DNA of 17,047 nt from [Eubacterium] saphenum (GTDB lineage: Bacteria > Bacillota > Clostridia > Oscillospirales > Ruminococcaceae), in assembly GCA_004555855.1 (NCBI GenBank), contig SFJQ01000032.1, positions 1 to 17,047 of the forward strand, written 5' to 3'. This document shows positions 1 to 7,061 of the stretch, piece by piece (the first letter of the stretch is position 1; every line of letters begins with the position of its first letter). The position numbers were made by a program, and so were the translations under genes. The notes beneath the pieces are model-generated. The model saw only the letters and a program-made list of their open reading frames with translations. It was not told where the DNA came from and made no database searches.

Positions 1-1
1 T

Positions 2-349
2 ATAATGGGGTTGATTTGCTTTATCATCGGATTTCCAAAGCTTTTCGGCAAGAAAGCGACAACGGAAGATTTTGTCGTCATTCAAAGCGAGGTTGTCAGC
101 AAATATAAGAAAAAGAACCCCGGTGACGCTTTAAAACCGGACGCAACGGCAGACCATCGTTACTACATCAGATGCAGGGGCATTGACGAAGACATCAGAA
201 TTACACAACATATGTATTTTAACAAGTTTGAAGAAGGCGACGAGCTGTTTATTGTTATAGAACTACAAAAAGGCACTACCGCTCCCGATTTAATTTATAA
301 AGCCGACGAGTATGAATACGTCGGCGATAGATTGAAAAATTCATATTGA
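2..349 (+). CDS. Unrecognised protein, C-terminal fragment (5' end outside window)
   Basis: I do not recognise this protein. The frame is open to the left edge, and an ATG at position 5 has no upstream sequence to judge, so the gene probably begins outside the window. The visible 114 residues open with a short hydrophobic stretch (MGLICFIIGF) that could be the end of a membrane segment. A basic, soluble-looking region follows, with alternating hydrophobic residues (YYIRCRGIDEDIRI, ELFIVIEL) suggesting a small beta-rich domain. It ends with TGA at 347-349. The next gene is convergent, and the hairpin at 356-377 lies between them. No catalytic motif is visible. Confidence is moderate that it is coding and nil on function. 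Confidence 0.6.
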   Translation: MMGLICFIIGFPKLFGKKATTEDFVVIQSEVVSKYKKKNPGDALKPDATADHRYYIRCRGIDEDIRITQHMYFNKFEEGDELFIVIELQKGTTAPDLIYKADEYEYVGDRLKNSY

Positions 350-350
350 C

Positions 351-377
351 AAAATGCCCGAGATTTTGCTCTCGGGC
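351..377 (-). terminator. Probable terminator of the csoR-copA transcript
   Basis: GCCCGAGA (356-363) pairs perfectly with TCTCGGGC (370-377) around a 6-nt loop. Read on the minus strand the stem is followed by ATTTTGTC, a weak T tract, which suits the end of the copper operon. On the plus strand no T tract follows, although the stem could still act at the end of the left-edge gene. Confidence 0.6.
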
Positions 378-390
378 GGTTCATCTAAAT

Positions 391-498
391 TAAGGCTGGC
401 GAGGAAGGCACAGATACGAGGAAACGGCGCGGCGGCTAGGCTTTTTGCCTGCCGACCGCGCCGTTGACGAAGCAGATGCGCCTTTATCGTCAGCCTTA
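391..498. repeat. 108-bp long imperfect palindrome overlapping the copA stop codon
   Basis: The outer arms TAAGGCTGGCGA (391-402) and TCGTCAGCCTTA (487-498) pair over 12 positions with one wobble. After a single mismatch, 404-409 pairs with 480-485. An internal loop (410-422 and 466-479) comes next. Its two sides each contain CAGAT next to the outer stem and an ACGAAG/ACGAGG block next to the inner stem. The inner hairpin pairs AACGGCGCGG (423-432) with CCGCGCCGTT (456-465), continues with CGGC/GCCG and GGC/GCC, and closes on five T. The right end covers the TAA of copA (496-498). It could be a structured RNA, a 3'-UTR stabiliser or a small hairpin mobile element. I do not recognise a known family. 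Confidence 0.7.
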
Positions 499-696
499 GA
501 TAACTTTGTAATCCTTGTCCTCAACAGCCTTTTTCAGCACCGCGAAATCGGTTTCCGCGGAGAGCCTGACTTTTGCCGTGCCTGTTTCGTGCGAAACCTC
601 CGCGCTCTCGACCGTCGGTATTGCCTCAAGAGCCTTTTTAACGGTCGCCTCGCAGTGCCCGCACATCATTCCTTCAATCTTCATCGTGACTTCCAT
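496..696 (-). CDS. copZ: CopZ-like copper chaperone from an internal in-frame start within copA
   Basis: A second translation product is likely inside the copA frame. The ATG at 694-696 (codon 767 of copA) is preceded 8 nt upstream by a perfect AAGGAGG. The resulting 66-residue protein MEVTMKIEGMMCGHC... ends at the copA stop. Its length and layout match free-standing CopZ chaperones, which carry Cu(I) to CopA and CsoR: beta-alpha-beta fold, metal site MMCGHC with Cys12 and Cys15, and a C-terminal YKVI strand. The linker ahead of it (KKIRAKRGKSHKEEKT) is highly basic, as expected of a former intergenic joint or a flexible tether. The site and domain are seen. Independent translation is inferred. 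Confidence 0.7.
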   Translation of the reverse strand: MEVTMKIEGMMCGHCEATVKKALEAIPTVESAEVSHETGTAKVRLSAETDFAVLKKAVEDKDYKVI

Positions 697-2994
697 CGTT
701 TTTTCCTCCTTGTGTGATTTTCCGCGTTTTGCGCGGATTTTTTTGTCGTGCTTTTCGTTGTAGATTTTCGCCAAATTCAAGCGCAGCGCATTTGTCACCA
801 CGAACACGCTCGATAAACTCATCGCCGCCGCGCCGAACATCGGGTTCAGCCGCAGATTGAACAGCGGTATCCAAACGCCCGCCGCAAGCGGTATGCCGAT
901 AACGTTGTAGAAAAACGCCCAGAACAGGTTTTGGTGAATGTTCCGCAGAGCCGCGCGCGACAGCCGAATTGCTGCGGGAACGTCAAGCAGGCTGCTTTTC
1001 ATCAGCACAACGTCCGCCGCGTCAATCGCGATGTCCGTGCCCGCGCCCACGGCAATTCCCGTATCGGCGCGGGTTAAGGCGGGAGCGTCGTTTATGCCGT
1101 CGCCGACCATCGCGACTTTTCCGCTCTTTTGCAATTCCCGAACAACGTCCTCCTTATCCCCCGGTAAAACCTCCGCGATTACCTCGTCAACTCCCGCGAT
1201 TTTTCCCACTGCTTCGGCGGTTCGGCGGTTATCGCCCGTGAGCATAACCGTTTTTATGCCCATATTTCTGAGCTGAGAAATCGCGCGCGGGCTGTCCTCT
1301 TTCACCGCGTCCGCAACCGCGATTATTCCCATCAGCCTGCTCTCACGGCAGAAAAACAGCGGAGTTTTGCCCTCCTCGGCAAGCGTTTCGGCTCTTTCGC
1401 GCATTTTGCCCGCGATGTCACAGTACGTTTCACAAAGCCGCAGATTTCCCGCGATATGCTCACGTCCGTTCAGCGTTGCCGCAAGCCCGCTTCCCCGCAA
1501 AACCCTGAACTCGCTCGGCTCTTCTGCGGTAAATCCGTGCTCGCTGCCATATTTCACAACAGCCGCCGCAAGCGGGTGTTCGCTGCGTTTTTCAAGCGAA
1601 AACGCCGTTTTCAGCAGCTCGTTTTCGTCAACATTTTCCGCGGGAACAACGTCCGTGACCTCGGGCTGCCCTTTTGTAATCGTTCCCGTCTTATCGATAA
1701 GAACTATATCGGTTTTGCCTGTCTGTTCAAGTGAAACTGCGGTTTTAAACAAAATTCCGTTCTTCGCGCCGACGCCGTTTCCGACCATAATCGCCACGGG
1801 AGTCGCCAAGCCGAGCGCGCACGGGCAGGATATCACGAGTACCGAAATTCCGCGCTCCAATGCGTATCCCGCGCCAAATCCGCTCAAAATCCACACCAGA
1901 ATCGTCACCAGCGAAATCCCGATAACCACCGGCACGAATATCCCCGAAACCTTGTCCGCGGCTTTGGCGATGGGCGCTTTTGTCGCCGAAGCGTCGCTCA
2001 CCAGCTTGATTATCTTCGCAAGCGATGTGTCCTCGCCAACCCTTGTCGCACGGCAGCGGATATACCCCGACTGATTGATTGTCGCGGCGGAAACCTCGTC
2101 CCCGACAATTTTGTCCGCGGGAACGCTTTCGCCTGTGAGCGCGCTCTCGTCAACCGCCGTTTCTCCCTCGACCACAATTCCGTCAACCGGCACGCTTTCA
2201 CCCGGCTTTACGCTGAAAATATCGCCGATTTTCACCTGTTCAACCGGCACAACCGTTTCAATTCCGTTTTCGATAAGCACGGCGGTTTTCGGAGCAAGCT
2301 TCAAAAGTCCCCGAAGCGCGTTTGTGGTTTTGCCTTTGGAATACGCTTCGAGCAGCTTCCCGAGCGTGATGAGCGTCAAAATCATTCCCGCGCTCTCAAA
2401 GTACAGCTCGTGCATGTATTTCATCACGGTTTCCCCGTCGCCGACAGCCTGCGCGTTGGACATCACAAAAAGCGCGTAGACGCTGTACCCGAACGCCGCC
2501 GCTGCTCCGAGTGCCACAAGCGTGTCCATATTGGGAGATTTGTGGATTATCCCGCGAAAGCCGCTGATGAAAAATTTTTGGTTGATAACCATAATTATCG
2601 CCGTTAACAAAAGCTGCGCAAGCGCCATTGAAACGTGGTCGTTCGCCAGAAACGGCGGAAGCGGAAATCCCCACATCATCGCGCCCATCGAGATATACAT
2701 TAAAACAAGCAGAAAGCCCAAGCTCCAAAAAAGCCGCCGCTTCATTTTCGGGAAATCCTTGTTTTCAAGCGCGTTTTCATCGGTATCGGCGGATTTTTGC
2801 TCTTTCGGAAAAGCGCCGTAGCCCGCTTTTTCCACGGCTTTTATGATATCGGCGCTCTTTCCGCCCTCAACCGTCATCGAGTTTGTGAGCAGGTTCACAG
2901 AGCATTCCGAAACGCCCGAAACCGCTTTGACAGCCTTTTCAACCCGCGCCGAGCAAGCCGCGCAGGTCATTCCCGTAATATTGTACCGTTCCAT
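496..2994 (-). CDS. copA: Copper-exporting P1B-type ATPase with N- and C-terminal metal-binding domains
   Basis: This is an ATP-driven exporter of Cu(I) across the cytoplasmic membrane, 832 residues long. An N-terminal heavy-metal-associated domain carries CAAC (Cys11, Cys14). Membrane segments begin near residue 88. The actuator motif TGES lies at 287-290, the transport-site CPC at 390-392, the phosphorylation motif DKTGT at 434-438, SEHPLA at 471-476, TGDN at 586-589 and GDGIND at 631-636. YN at 696-697 and MSLSS at 725-729 are the membrane signatures of the Cu+ group. A basic linker follows residue 740, and a second metal-binding domain with CGHC (778-781) ends the protein. The C-terminal domain is unusual because the chaperone is normally a separate gene. 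The start is preceded by AGGTGG, which overlaps the csoR stop 7 bp away, so the two genes are co-transcribed and derepressed by copper. Confidence 0.96.
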   Translation of the reverse strand: MERYNITGMTCAACSARVEKAVKAVSGVSECSVNLLTNSMTVEGGKSADIIKAVEKAGYGAFPKEQKSADTDENALENKDFPKMKRRLFWSLGFLLVLMYISMGAMMWGFPLPPFLANDHVSMALAQLLLTAIIMVINQKFFISGFRGIIHKSPNMDTLVALGAAAAFGYSVYALFVMSNAQAVGDGETVMKYMHELYFESAGMILTLITLGKLLEAYSKGKTTNALRGLLKLAPKTAVLIENGIETVVPVEQVKIGDIFSVKPGESVPVDGIVVEGETAVDESALTGESVPADKIVGDEVSAATINQSGYIRCRATRVGEDTSLAKIIKLVSDASATKAPIAKAADKVSGIFVPVVIGISLVTILVWILSGFGAGYALERGISVLVISCPCALGLATPVAIMVGNGVGAKNGILFKTAVSLEQTGKTDIVLIDKTGTITKGQPEVTDVVPAENVDENELLKTAFSLEKRSEHPLAAAVVKYGSEHGFTAEEPSEFRVLRGSGLAATLNGREHIAGNLRLCETYCDIAGKMRERAETLAEEGKTPLFFCRESRLMGIIAVADAVKEDSPRAISQLRNMGIKTVMLTGDNRRTAEAVGKIAGVDEVIAEVLPGDKEDVVRELQKSGKVAMVGDGINDAPALTRADTGIAVGAGTDIAIDAADVVLMKSSLLDVPAAIRLSRAALRNIHQNLFWAFFYNVIGIPLAAGVWIPLFNLRLNPMFGAAAMSLSSVFVVTNALRLNLAKIYNEKHDKKIRAKRGKSHKEEKTMEVTMKIEGMMCGHCEATVKKALEAIPTVESAEVSHETGTAKVRLSAETDFAVLKKAVEDKDYKVI
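705..711 (-). promoter_or_regulatory. Internal Shine-Dalgarno site for CopZ
   Basis: Read on the minus strand, AAGGAGG lies 8 nt before the in-frame ATG at codon 767 of copA. It is a better ribosome binding site than the one in front of copA itself. It sits exactly at the joint between the ATPase body and the chaperone domain. Confidence 0.75.
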
Positions 2995-3001
2995 TTTCCA
3001 C

Positions 3002-3301
3002 CTACTTCATCATTTTGCGCAGAATATCGACAAGTTCCTCGATAACCTCATCGTTCCCTTTTCTGATATTTTCAGCAACACAGGTTCTGATATGCTCGTC
3101 AAGCAGCACTCTTTCAAAAGACTCAAGCGCCGCCGAAGCCGCCGCGCTTTGCGTTAAAATATCAGCGCAGTATTCATCGTTTTCCAGCATTTTCTTCAGC
3201 CCGTTTATCTGCCCCGAAATCCTGTTCAGGCGGTTAATCAGCCGCTTTTTCTCCTCGGGCGAACGGACTTTTTTCTTTGAACAACAGCATTTTTCTTCCA
3301 T
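3002..3301 (-). CDS. csoR: Copper-sensing transcriptional repressor CsoR
   Basis: This is a Cu(I)-responsive repressor of the DUF156/CsoR family: an all-helical tetramer that leaves DNA when it binds copper. It has 99 residues from the chosen start. The family's Cys-His-Cys ligand triad is present as Cys45, His70 and Cys74, and the INRLNRISGQINGLKKM helix is typical. The N-terminus has an extra cluster, EKCCCSKKK, that the core fold does not need. The start at 3301 has AAGGAG 7 nt upstream (3309-3314). A longer in-frame start at 3352 would place codons over the promoter and operator and is rejected. It is the first gene of the csoR-copA operon and should repress its own transcription. Confidence 0.94.
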   Translation of the reverse strand: MEEKCCCSKKKVRSPEEKKRLINRLNRISGQINGLKKMLENDEYCADILTQSAAASAALESFERVLLDEHIRTCVAENIRKGNDEVIEELVDILRKMMK

Positions 3302-3322
3302 TTCAACACTCCTTTTGCTTAT

Positions 3323-3352
3323 ATTATATACCCTATAGGGGTATTTTGTCAA
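3323..3352 (-). promoter_or_regulatory. csoR-copA promoter with CsoR operator
   Basis: On the minus strand there is TTGACA (3347-3352), an 18-nt spacer and TATAAT (3323-3328). The spacer holds the palindrome ATACCCTATAGGGGTAT (3328-3344), which matches the known CsoR operator type (TACCC...GGGTA). A bound repressor would cover the space between -35 and -10, giving copper-relieved autoregulation. Confidence 0.92.
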
Positions 3353-3378
3353 GAGATTATTTCAAAATTACCAAAAAT

Positions 3379-3398
3379 TTGCGCAAAGTTTTGTGCAA
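3379..3398. repeat. Inverted repeat between divergent promoters
   Basis: TTGCGCAAA and TTTGTGCAA form 9-nt arms with one mismatch around a GT centre. It lies between the csoR promoter and the promoter of the downstream RHH gene. On the plus strand it is followed by CTTTTT, so it could act as a short terminator, but no plus-strand transcript is expected to reach it. An operator role is equally possible. Confidence 0.4.
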
Positions 3399-3415
3399 CT
3401 TTTTAATAAAAACGC

Positions 3416-3450
3416 TTGACAAATTAATAAACGTGTGATAAAATTAATAA
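3416..3450 (+). promoter_or_regulatory. Promoter of the RHH-clpB operon with a 10-bp direct repeat
   Basis: TTGACA (3416-3421), a 17-nt spacer and TAAAAT (3439-3444) form a good vegetative promoter. The decamer AAATTAATAA occurs at 3421-3430 and again at 3441-3450, a spacing of 20 bp or about two helical turns, so the copies flank and overlap the -10 region. Ribbon-helix-helix proteins commonly bind such spaced repeats, and the first gene encodes one. No HrcA (CIRCE) site and no clear CtsR box is visible in front of clpB. Confidence 0.65.
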
Positions 3451-3483
3451 TACAATCATCAAGTTATTAAAGAGGTGATAAAA

Positions 3484-4137
3484 ATGGGAAACAGTATTTA
3501 CAGCTTGGTGCTGTCGGACGAGGTTGTTGACGCGGTTGACGCGCTCGCGCACGGAAACGGGCTGTCGCGCTCGGCGATGATAAACAGGATTTTGGCGGAG
3601 CGCGTTGCCATGACAACTCCCGAAATGCGCTTGCAGGAAATTCTCGAGGCGGTTCGCGGGGCGATGGGAGAGTGCTTTGTGCTGACGGAAATGCCCGGCT
3701 CGGGGACGCTTTGCGCGCGCTCGTCGCTCAAATACCGCTACAAGCCGACTGCGCGATATTCGGTCGAAATTTACTCGCGAAACGGCAAAAAAGCCGGCGA
3801 AATCCGCGTGTCGTTCCGAACGCAGAATGCCGAGCTTATCGAAGCGCTCGGGAGATTTTTCGGGTGCTGGATTGAGCTGGAGAAAAAGTATATTTCTCGG
3901 GCGCTGTCAGATGATATAGTTTTCACGATAAACGCGGGAAAATTCACGAGAACGCTCAATATGCCGCGCGAGAATATCTCAGACGACGCTCTCGGCGAGG
4001 CTGTCGCAGATTATATGGCGATGATTGACGGGACGATGAAGGAGTATTTCGGGGCGCTTCCCGATGAAAACGAAGCTCGGGCGGCTGCCGAAAATTACTA
4101 CAAAACGGCTATTGAAAAGCAAAAATTTATTATATAA
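3484..4137 (+). CDS. Ribbon-helix-helix N-terminal protein of unknown function
   Basis: The 217 residues begin with a ribbon-helix-helix DNA-binding segment at about 4-42. Strand IYSLVLS is followed by helices VVDAVDALAHG and SRSAMINRILAERVA. The remaining 175 residues are unfamiliar. They contain a beta-rich middle (SSLKYRYKPTARYSVEIY and following) and an alpha-helical end, and could be a sensing or oligomerisation domain. An alternative GTG at 3475 lies inside the sequence AGAGGTGA, which serves as the ribosome binding site for the ATG at 3484, so the later start is chosen. The stop is 15 bp before clpB on the same strand with no promoter between, so the two are probably one operon. Repression of that operon is inferred from the DNA-binding domain and the promoter repeats. 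Confidence 0.85.
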   Translation: MGNSIYSLVLSDEVVDAVDALAHGNGLSRSAMINRILAERVAMTTPEMRLQEILEAVRGAMGECFVLTEMPGSGTLCARSSLKYRYKPTARYSVEIYSRNGKKAGEIRVSFRTQNAELIEALGRFFGCWIELEKKYISRALSDDIVFTINAGKFTRTLNMPRENISDDALGEAVADYMAMIDGTMKEYFGALPDENEARAAAENYYKTAIEKQKFII

Positions 4138-4152
4138 GAAAGGGGACTCTTT

Positions 4153-6747
4153 ATGAATGCAAACAAACTTACTCAAAAATCCATGGAAGCCGTTCAGGCG
4201 GCGCAGGACATCTCGGTTTCTTATCAGAACAACTGCGTTGAGCAAATGCACCTTTTCTATGCGCTGTTGAACGATGAGGGCGGGCTTGTTCCGCAGCTTT
4301 TCTCGAAAACAGGCATTGACGCGAACGGCTTGAAACAGGCGGCGCTCAAATTCATCGAGGGTATGCCGCGCGTTTCGGGAAGCGGCAGAGAAGTCGGGAA
4401 AATCTACATTTCCAACGATTTGGACAAGGTTTTCACCGAAGCGGAAGCTCAAGCCGAGCGTATGAAGGACGATTATGTGTCGGTTGAACATCTGCTGATG
4501 GCGCTGCTCGAAAAGGCGGACAGCGGCGTTTCCGGACTTATCAAGAGCTTTGGTATCGACAAGAAAAAAATCCTCGCGGCTCTTCAGGAGGTTCGCGGAA
4601 ATCAGCGCGTTACCTCGCAAAATCCCGAGGAAACATACGATGTGCTCAAGAAATACGGCACGGATTTGGTTGAACTCGCGCGACAAAACAAACTCGACCC
4701 CGTTATCGGGCGCGACAGCGAAATCCGCAGCGTTATCCGTATTTTGTCGCGTAAAACCAAGAATAACCCCTGCTTAATCGGCGAACCCGGCGTCGGAAAA
4801 ACCGCGATTGCCGAGGGACTTGCTCTGCGTATAGTTCGCGGAGATGTTCCCGCAAACCTGAAAGACCGCAAGCTGTTCTCGCTGGATATGGGCGCGCTGA
4901 TTGCGGGCGCGAAGTATCAGGGCGAGTTTGAGGAACGTCTGAAAGCCGTGCTGAACGAGGTAAAGAAGAGCGAGGGACAGATTATTATGTTCATCGATGA
5001 ACTGCACCTCATTGTCGGCGCGGGCAAAAACGGCGGCGCAATGGACGCGGGAAACCTGCTCAAACCTATGCTTGCAAGAGGCGAGCTTCACTGTATCGGC
5101 GCGACAACCCTTGACGAGTACTCGAAATATATCGAGAAAGACCCCGCTCTCGAACGCCGTTTCCAGACGGTTCTTGTGGACGAGCCGAATGTCGAGGACA
5201 CGATTTCCATTCTGCGTGGTCTGAAAGAAAGATACGAGGTTTTCCACGGCGTAAAAATTCAGGACAACGCGATAATCGCCGCAGCAACCCTCTCCAACCG
5301 CTATATCACCGACAGATTTTTGCCCGATAAAGCGATAGATTTGGTCGATGAGGCGTGCGCGATGATACGCACCGAGATGGATTCTATGCCCGCAGAGCTG
5401 GACGAGATTTCCCGCGAAATTATGCAGCTTGAAATCGAAGAAGCTGCTCTTAAAAAGGAAACCGACAAGCTCTCCGAGGAACACCTCGCCGAAATCCGCA
5501 AGGAGCTTGCCGAAAAGCGTGAGAAGTTCTCCGCGATGAAGGCAAAGTGGGAGAACGAGAAAAACGCGATTTCCAAGGTTCAGGATTTGCGTAAGGAAAT
5601 CGAGCAGACAAATGCCGAAATTGAGAAAGCAAAGCGCGAATATAATATGAATAAGGCGGCTGAGCTGATGTACGGAAAGCTGCCGAAACTGCAGGAGGAG
5701 CTGAAAAACGAGGAGGAAATCGCCGAGCAGGCAAAGGCAAACTCGCTGCTCCGCGATAAAGTCACCGAGGAGGAAATCGCGAGAATTGTCGGACGCTGGA
5801 CGGGTATTCCCGTGAGCAAGCTGGTCGAGGGTGAACGCGAAAAAATTCTTCATCTCGCCGATACGCTCCATAAGAGAGTTAAAGGTCAGGACGAGGCTGT
5901 ACAGCGCGTTACCGAGAGCATTATGCGCTCTAGAGCCGGCATAAACGACCCGAGAAAGCCGCTTGGTTCATTCCTGTTCTTAGGACCGACGGGCGTTGGT
6001 AAAACAGAGCTTGCAAAGGCTCTCGCAGAGTCGCTTTTCGATGACGAACACAACATTGTCCGTCTTGATATGAGTGAATATATGGAGAAACACACGGTAT
6101 CCCGCTTAATCGGCGCGCCTCCCGGATACGTCGGCTACGAGGAGGGCGGACAGCTCACGGACGCGGTTCGCAGAAAGCCGTACTCGGTTGTGCTGTTCGA
6201 TGAGGTTGAAAAGGCGCACCCCGATGTGTTCAACGTGCTGCTGCAAATTCTTGATGACGGTCGCGTTACCGACAGTCAGGGACGGACGGTTGACTTCAAG
6301 AACACAATTATAATTCTGACGTCTAATCTGGGTTCGCAGTATATTCTGGACGGAATCGACGAGAACGGCGAGATTACCGAAGAAGCGAGAAGCAATGTTG
6401 ATAAGCTGCTGAAAGGGTCATTCAGACCGGAGTTCCTCAACAGACTTGATGAGATTGTGTTCTACAAGCCGCTGACGAAGGAGAATATTTTCGGGATTAT
6501 CGAGCTGCAGGCGGCGGATTTGGCGAAGCGGCTGAAGGAGAAGCAGCTGTCGCTTGAGATAACCGATGAGGCGAAGCAGTTGATTGTGGACGAGAGCTAT
6601 GACCCGATGTTTGGTGCAAGACCGCTGAAGAGGTATATTCAGAGAAATCTGGAAACGCTGATTGCGAGGGAGATACTTGCGGATAAGCTGCATCAGGGCG
6701 ATACGATTAGGGTTGGCGTAAAGGAAGGCGCGCTTGCGATTGTGTGA
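4153..6747 (+). CDS. clpB: ATP-dependent disaggregase ClpB
   Basis: This is a cytoplasmic hexameric chaperone that pulls polypeptides out of aggregates together with DnaK. Its 864 residues are full family length. Clp_N repeats occupy about 5-145. The first AAA+ module has Walker A GEPGVGKT at 210-217, Walker B with IDE at 281-283 and a pore-loop YQGE near 255. A long charged coiled-coil middle domain (about 408-530) separates the modules and distinguishes ClpB from ClpC and ClpA. The second AAA+ module has GPTGVGKT at 611-618, pore-loop GYVG at 658-661 and LFDE near 681. The C-terminal GARPLKRYIQ at 821-830 is the sensor-2 region. There is no ClpP-binding tripeptide loop that I can recognise. 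AAAGGGGA precedes the start. It lies in an apparent operon with the RHH gene. Confidence 0.97.
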   Translation: MNANKLTQKSMEAVQAAQDISVSYQNNCVEQMHLFYALLNDEGGLVPQLFSKTGIDANGLKQAALKFIEGMPRVSGSGREVGKIYISNDLDKVFTEAEAQAERMKDDYVSVEHLLMALLEKADSGVSGLIKSFGIDKKKILAALQEVRGNQRVTSQNPEETYDVLKKYGTDLVELARQNKLDPVIGRDSEIRSVIRILSRKTKNNPCLIGEPGVGKTAIAEGLALRIVRGDVPANLKDRKLFSLDMGALIAGAKYQGEFEERLKAVLNEVKKSEGQIIMFIDELHLIVGAGKNGGAMDAGNLLKPMLARGELHCIGATTLDEYSKYIEKDPALERRFQTVLVDEPNVEDTISILRGLKERYEVFHGVKIQDNAIIAAATLSNRYITDRFLPDKAIDLVDEACAMIRTEMDSMPAELDEISREIMQLEIEEAALKKETDKLSEEHLAEIRKELAEKREKFSAMKAKWENEKNAISKVQDLRKEIEQTNAEIEKAKREYNMNKAAELMYGKLPKLQEELKNEEEIAEQAKANSLLRDKVTEEEIARIVGRWTGIPVSKLVEGEREKILHLADTLHKRVKGQDEAVQRVTESIMRSRAGINDPRKPLGSFLFLGPTGVGKTELAKALAESLFDDEHNIVRLDMSEYMEKHTVSRLIGAPPGYVGYEEGGQLTDAVRRKPYSVVLFDEVEKAHPDVFNVLLQILDDGRVTDSQGRTVDFKNTIIILTSNLGSQYILDGIDENGEITEEARSNVDKLLKGSFRPEFLNRLDEIVFYKPLTKENIFGIIELQAADLAKRLKEKQLSLEITDEAKQLIVDESYDPMFGARPLKRYIQRNLETLIAREILADKLHQGDTIRVGVKEGALAIV

Positions 6748-7061
6748 AATCAGCGCAAAGCGTTAATTGAGCACGCGAAGCCTAAAGTCTTTTTGGAAGT
6801 CTTGAAACCTTTTTCTTCAGAAAAAGGTTTCAAGCCGCCGGAGGCACTCGCGGCGAAGCCGCGGACTCCGCGCGAAGCGCGGCAAATACGCGGCAAAAGC
6901 GCTAAAGGGGTTTGGGGGAAAACAAGAGTTTTCCCCCAAGCATTTTCGTTGGCTAAACGCCAACGAAAATGCAAGAGAACACGCAAACCCCATAGAGCAA
7001 GTTTCGATAAAACAATAAAAAACCCGCGAGTTTTCACCCGCGGGTATTTTTTTACAATAAA
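6748..7061. repeat. Palindrome-rich intergenic spacer between clpB and glmM
   Basis: No credible gene lies here. The stretch is a chain of hairpins. First, CTTGAAACCTTTTTCT (6801-6816) pairs perfectly with 6819-6834. CGCGGC/GCCGCG with a GAA loop follows (6849-6863), then CCGCGC/GCGCGG with a GAA loop (6868-6882). TTGGGGGAAAA (6912-6922) pairs with 6929-6939. GCATTTTCGTTGGC (6940-6953) pairs perfectly with 6959-6972. GGGGTTTG (6907-6914) can also pair with CAAACCCC (6984-6991), enclosing the last two. A terminator ends the region. Open frames of 82 to 155 codons across it are by-products of the palindromes. The texture fits a dispersed intergenic repeat of Clostridia genomes, but only one copy is visible. 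Confidence 0.8.
7022..7053. terminator. Bidirectional terminator for clpB and glmM
   Basis: ACCCGCG (7022-7028) pairs with CGCGGGT (7039-7045). On the plus strand it is followed by A and seven T (7047-7053). On the minus strand it is followed by GTTTTTTATTG. It therefore serves both convergent transcripts, and it sits only 9 bp past the glmM stop. Confidence 0.9.

Noticed and set aside
391..498. Hammerhead ribozyme or integron attC site in the hairpin element
   Set aside because: GGAAAC and TTGACGA resemble hammerhead core pieces, but there is no three-way junction. The RYYYAAC/GTTRRRY ends of attC are absent.
3302..3352. Longer csoR start adding 17 codons
   Set aside because: These codons lie over the -35, -10 and CsoR operator. 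The downstream ATG at 3301 has an ideal AAGGAG.
3475..3483. GTG start for the RHH protein
   Set aside because: The GTG is part of the AGAGGTGA ribosome site serving the ATG at 3484.
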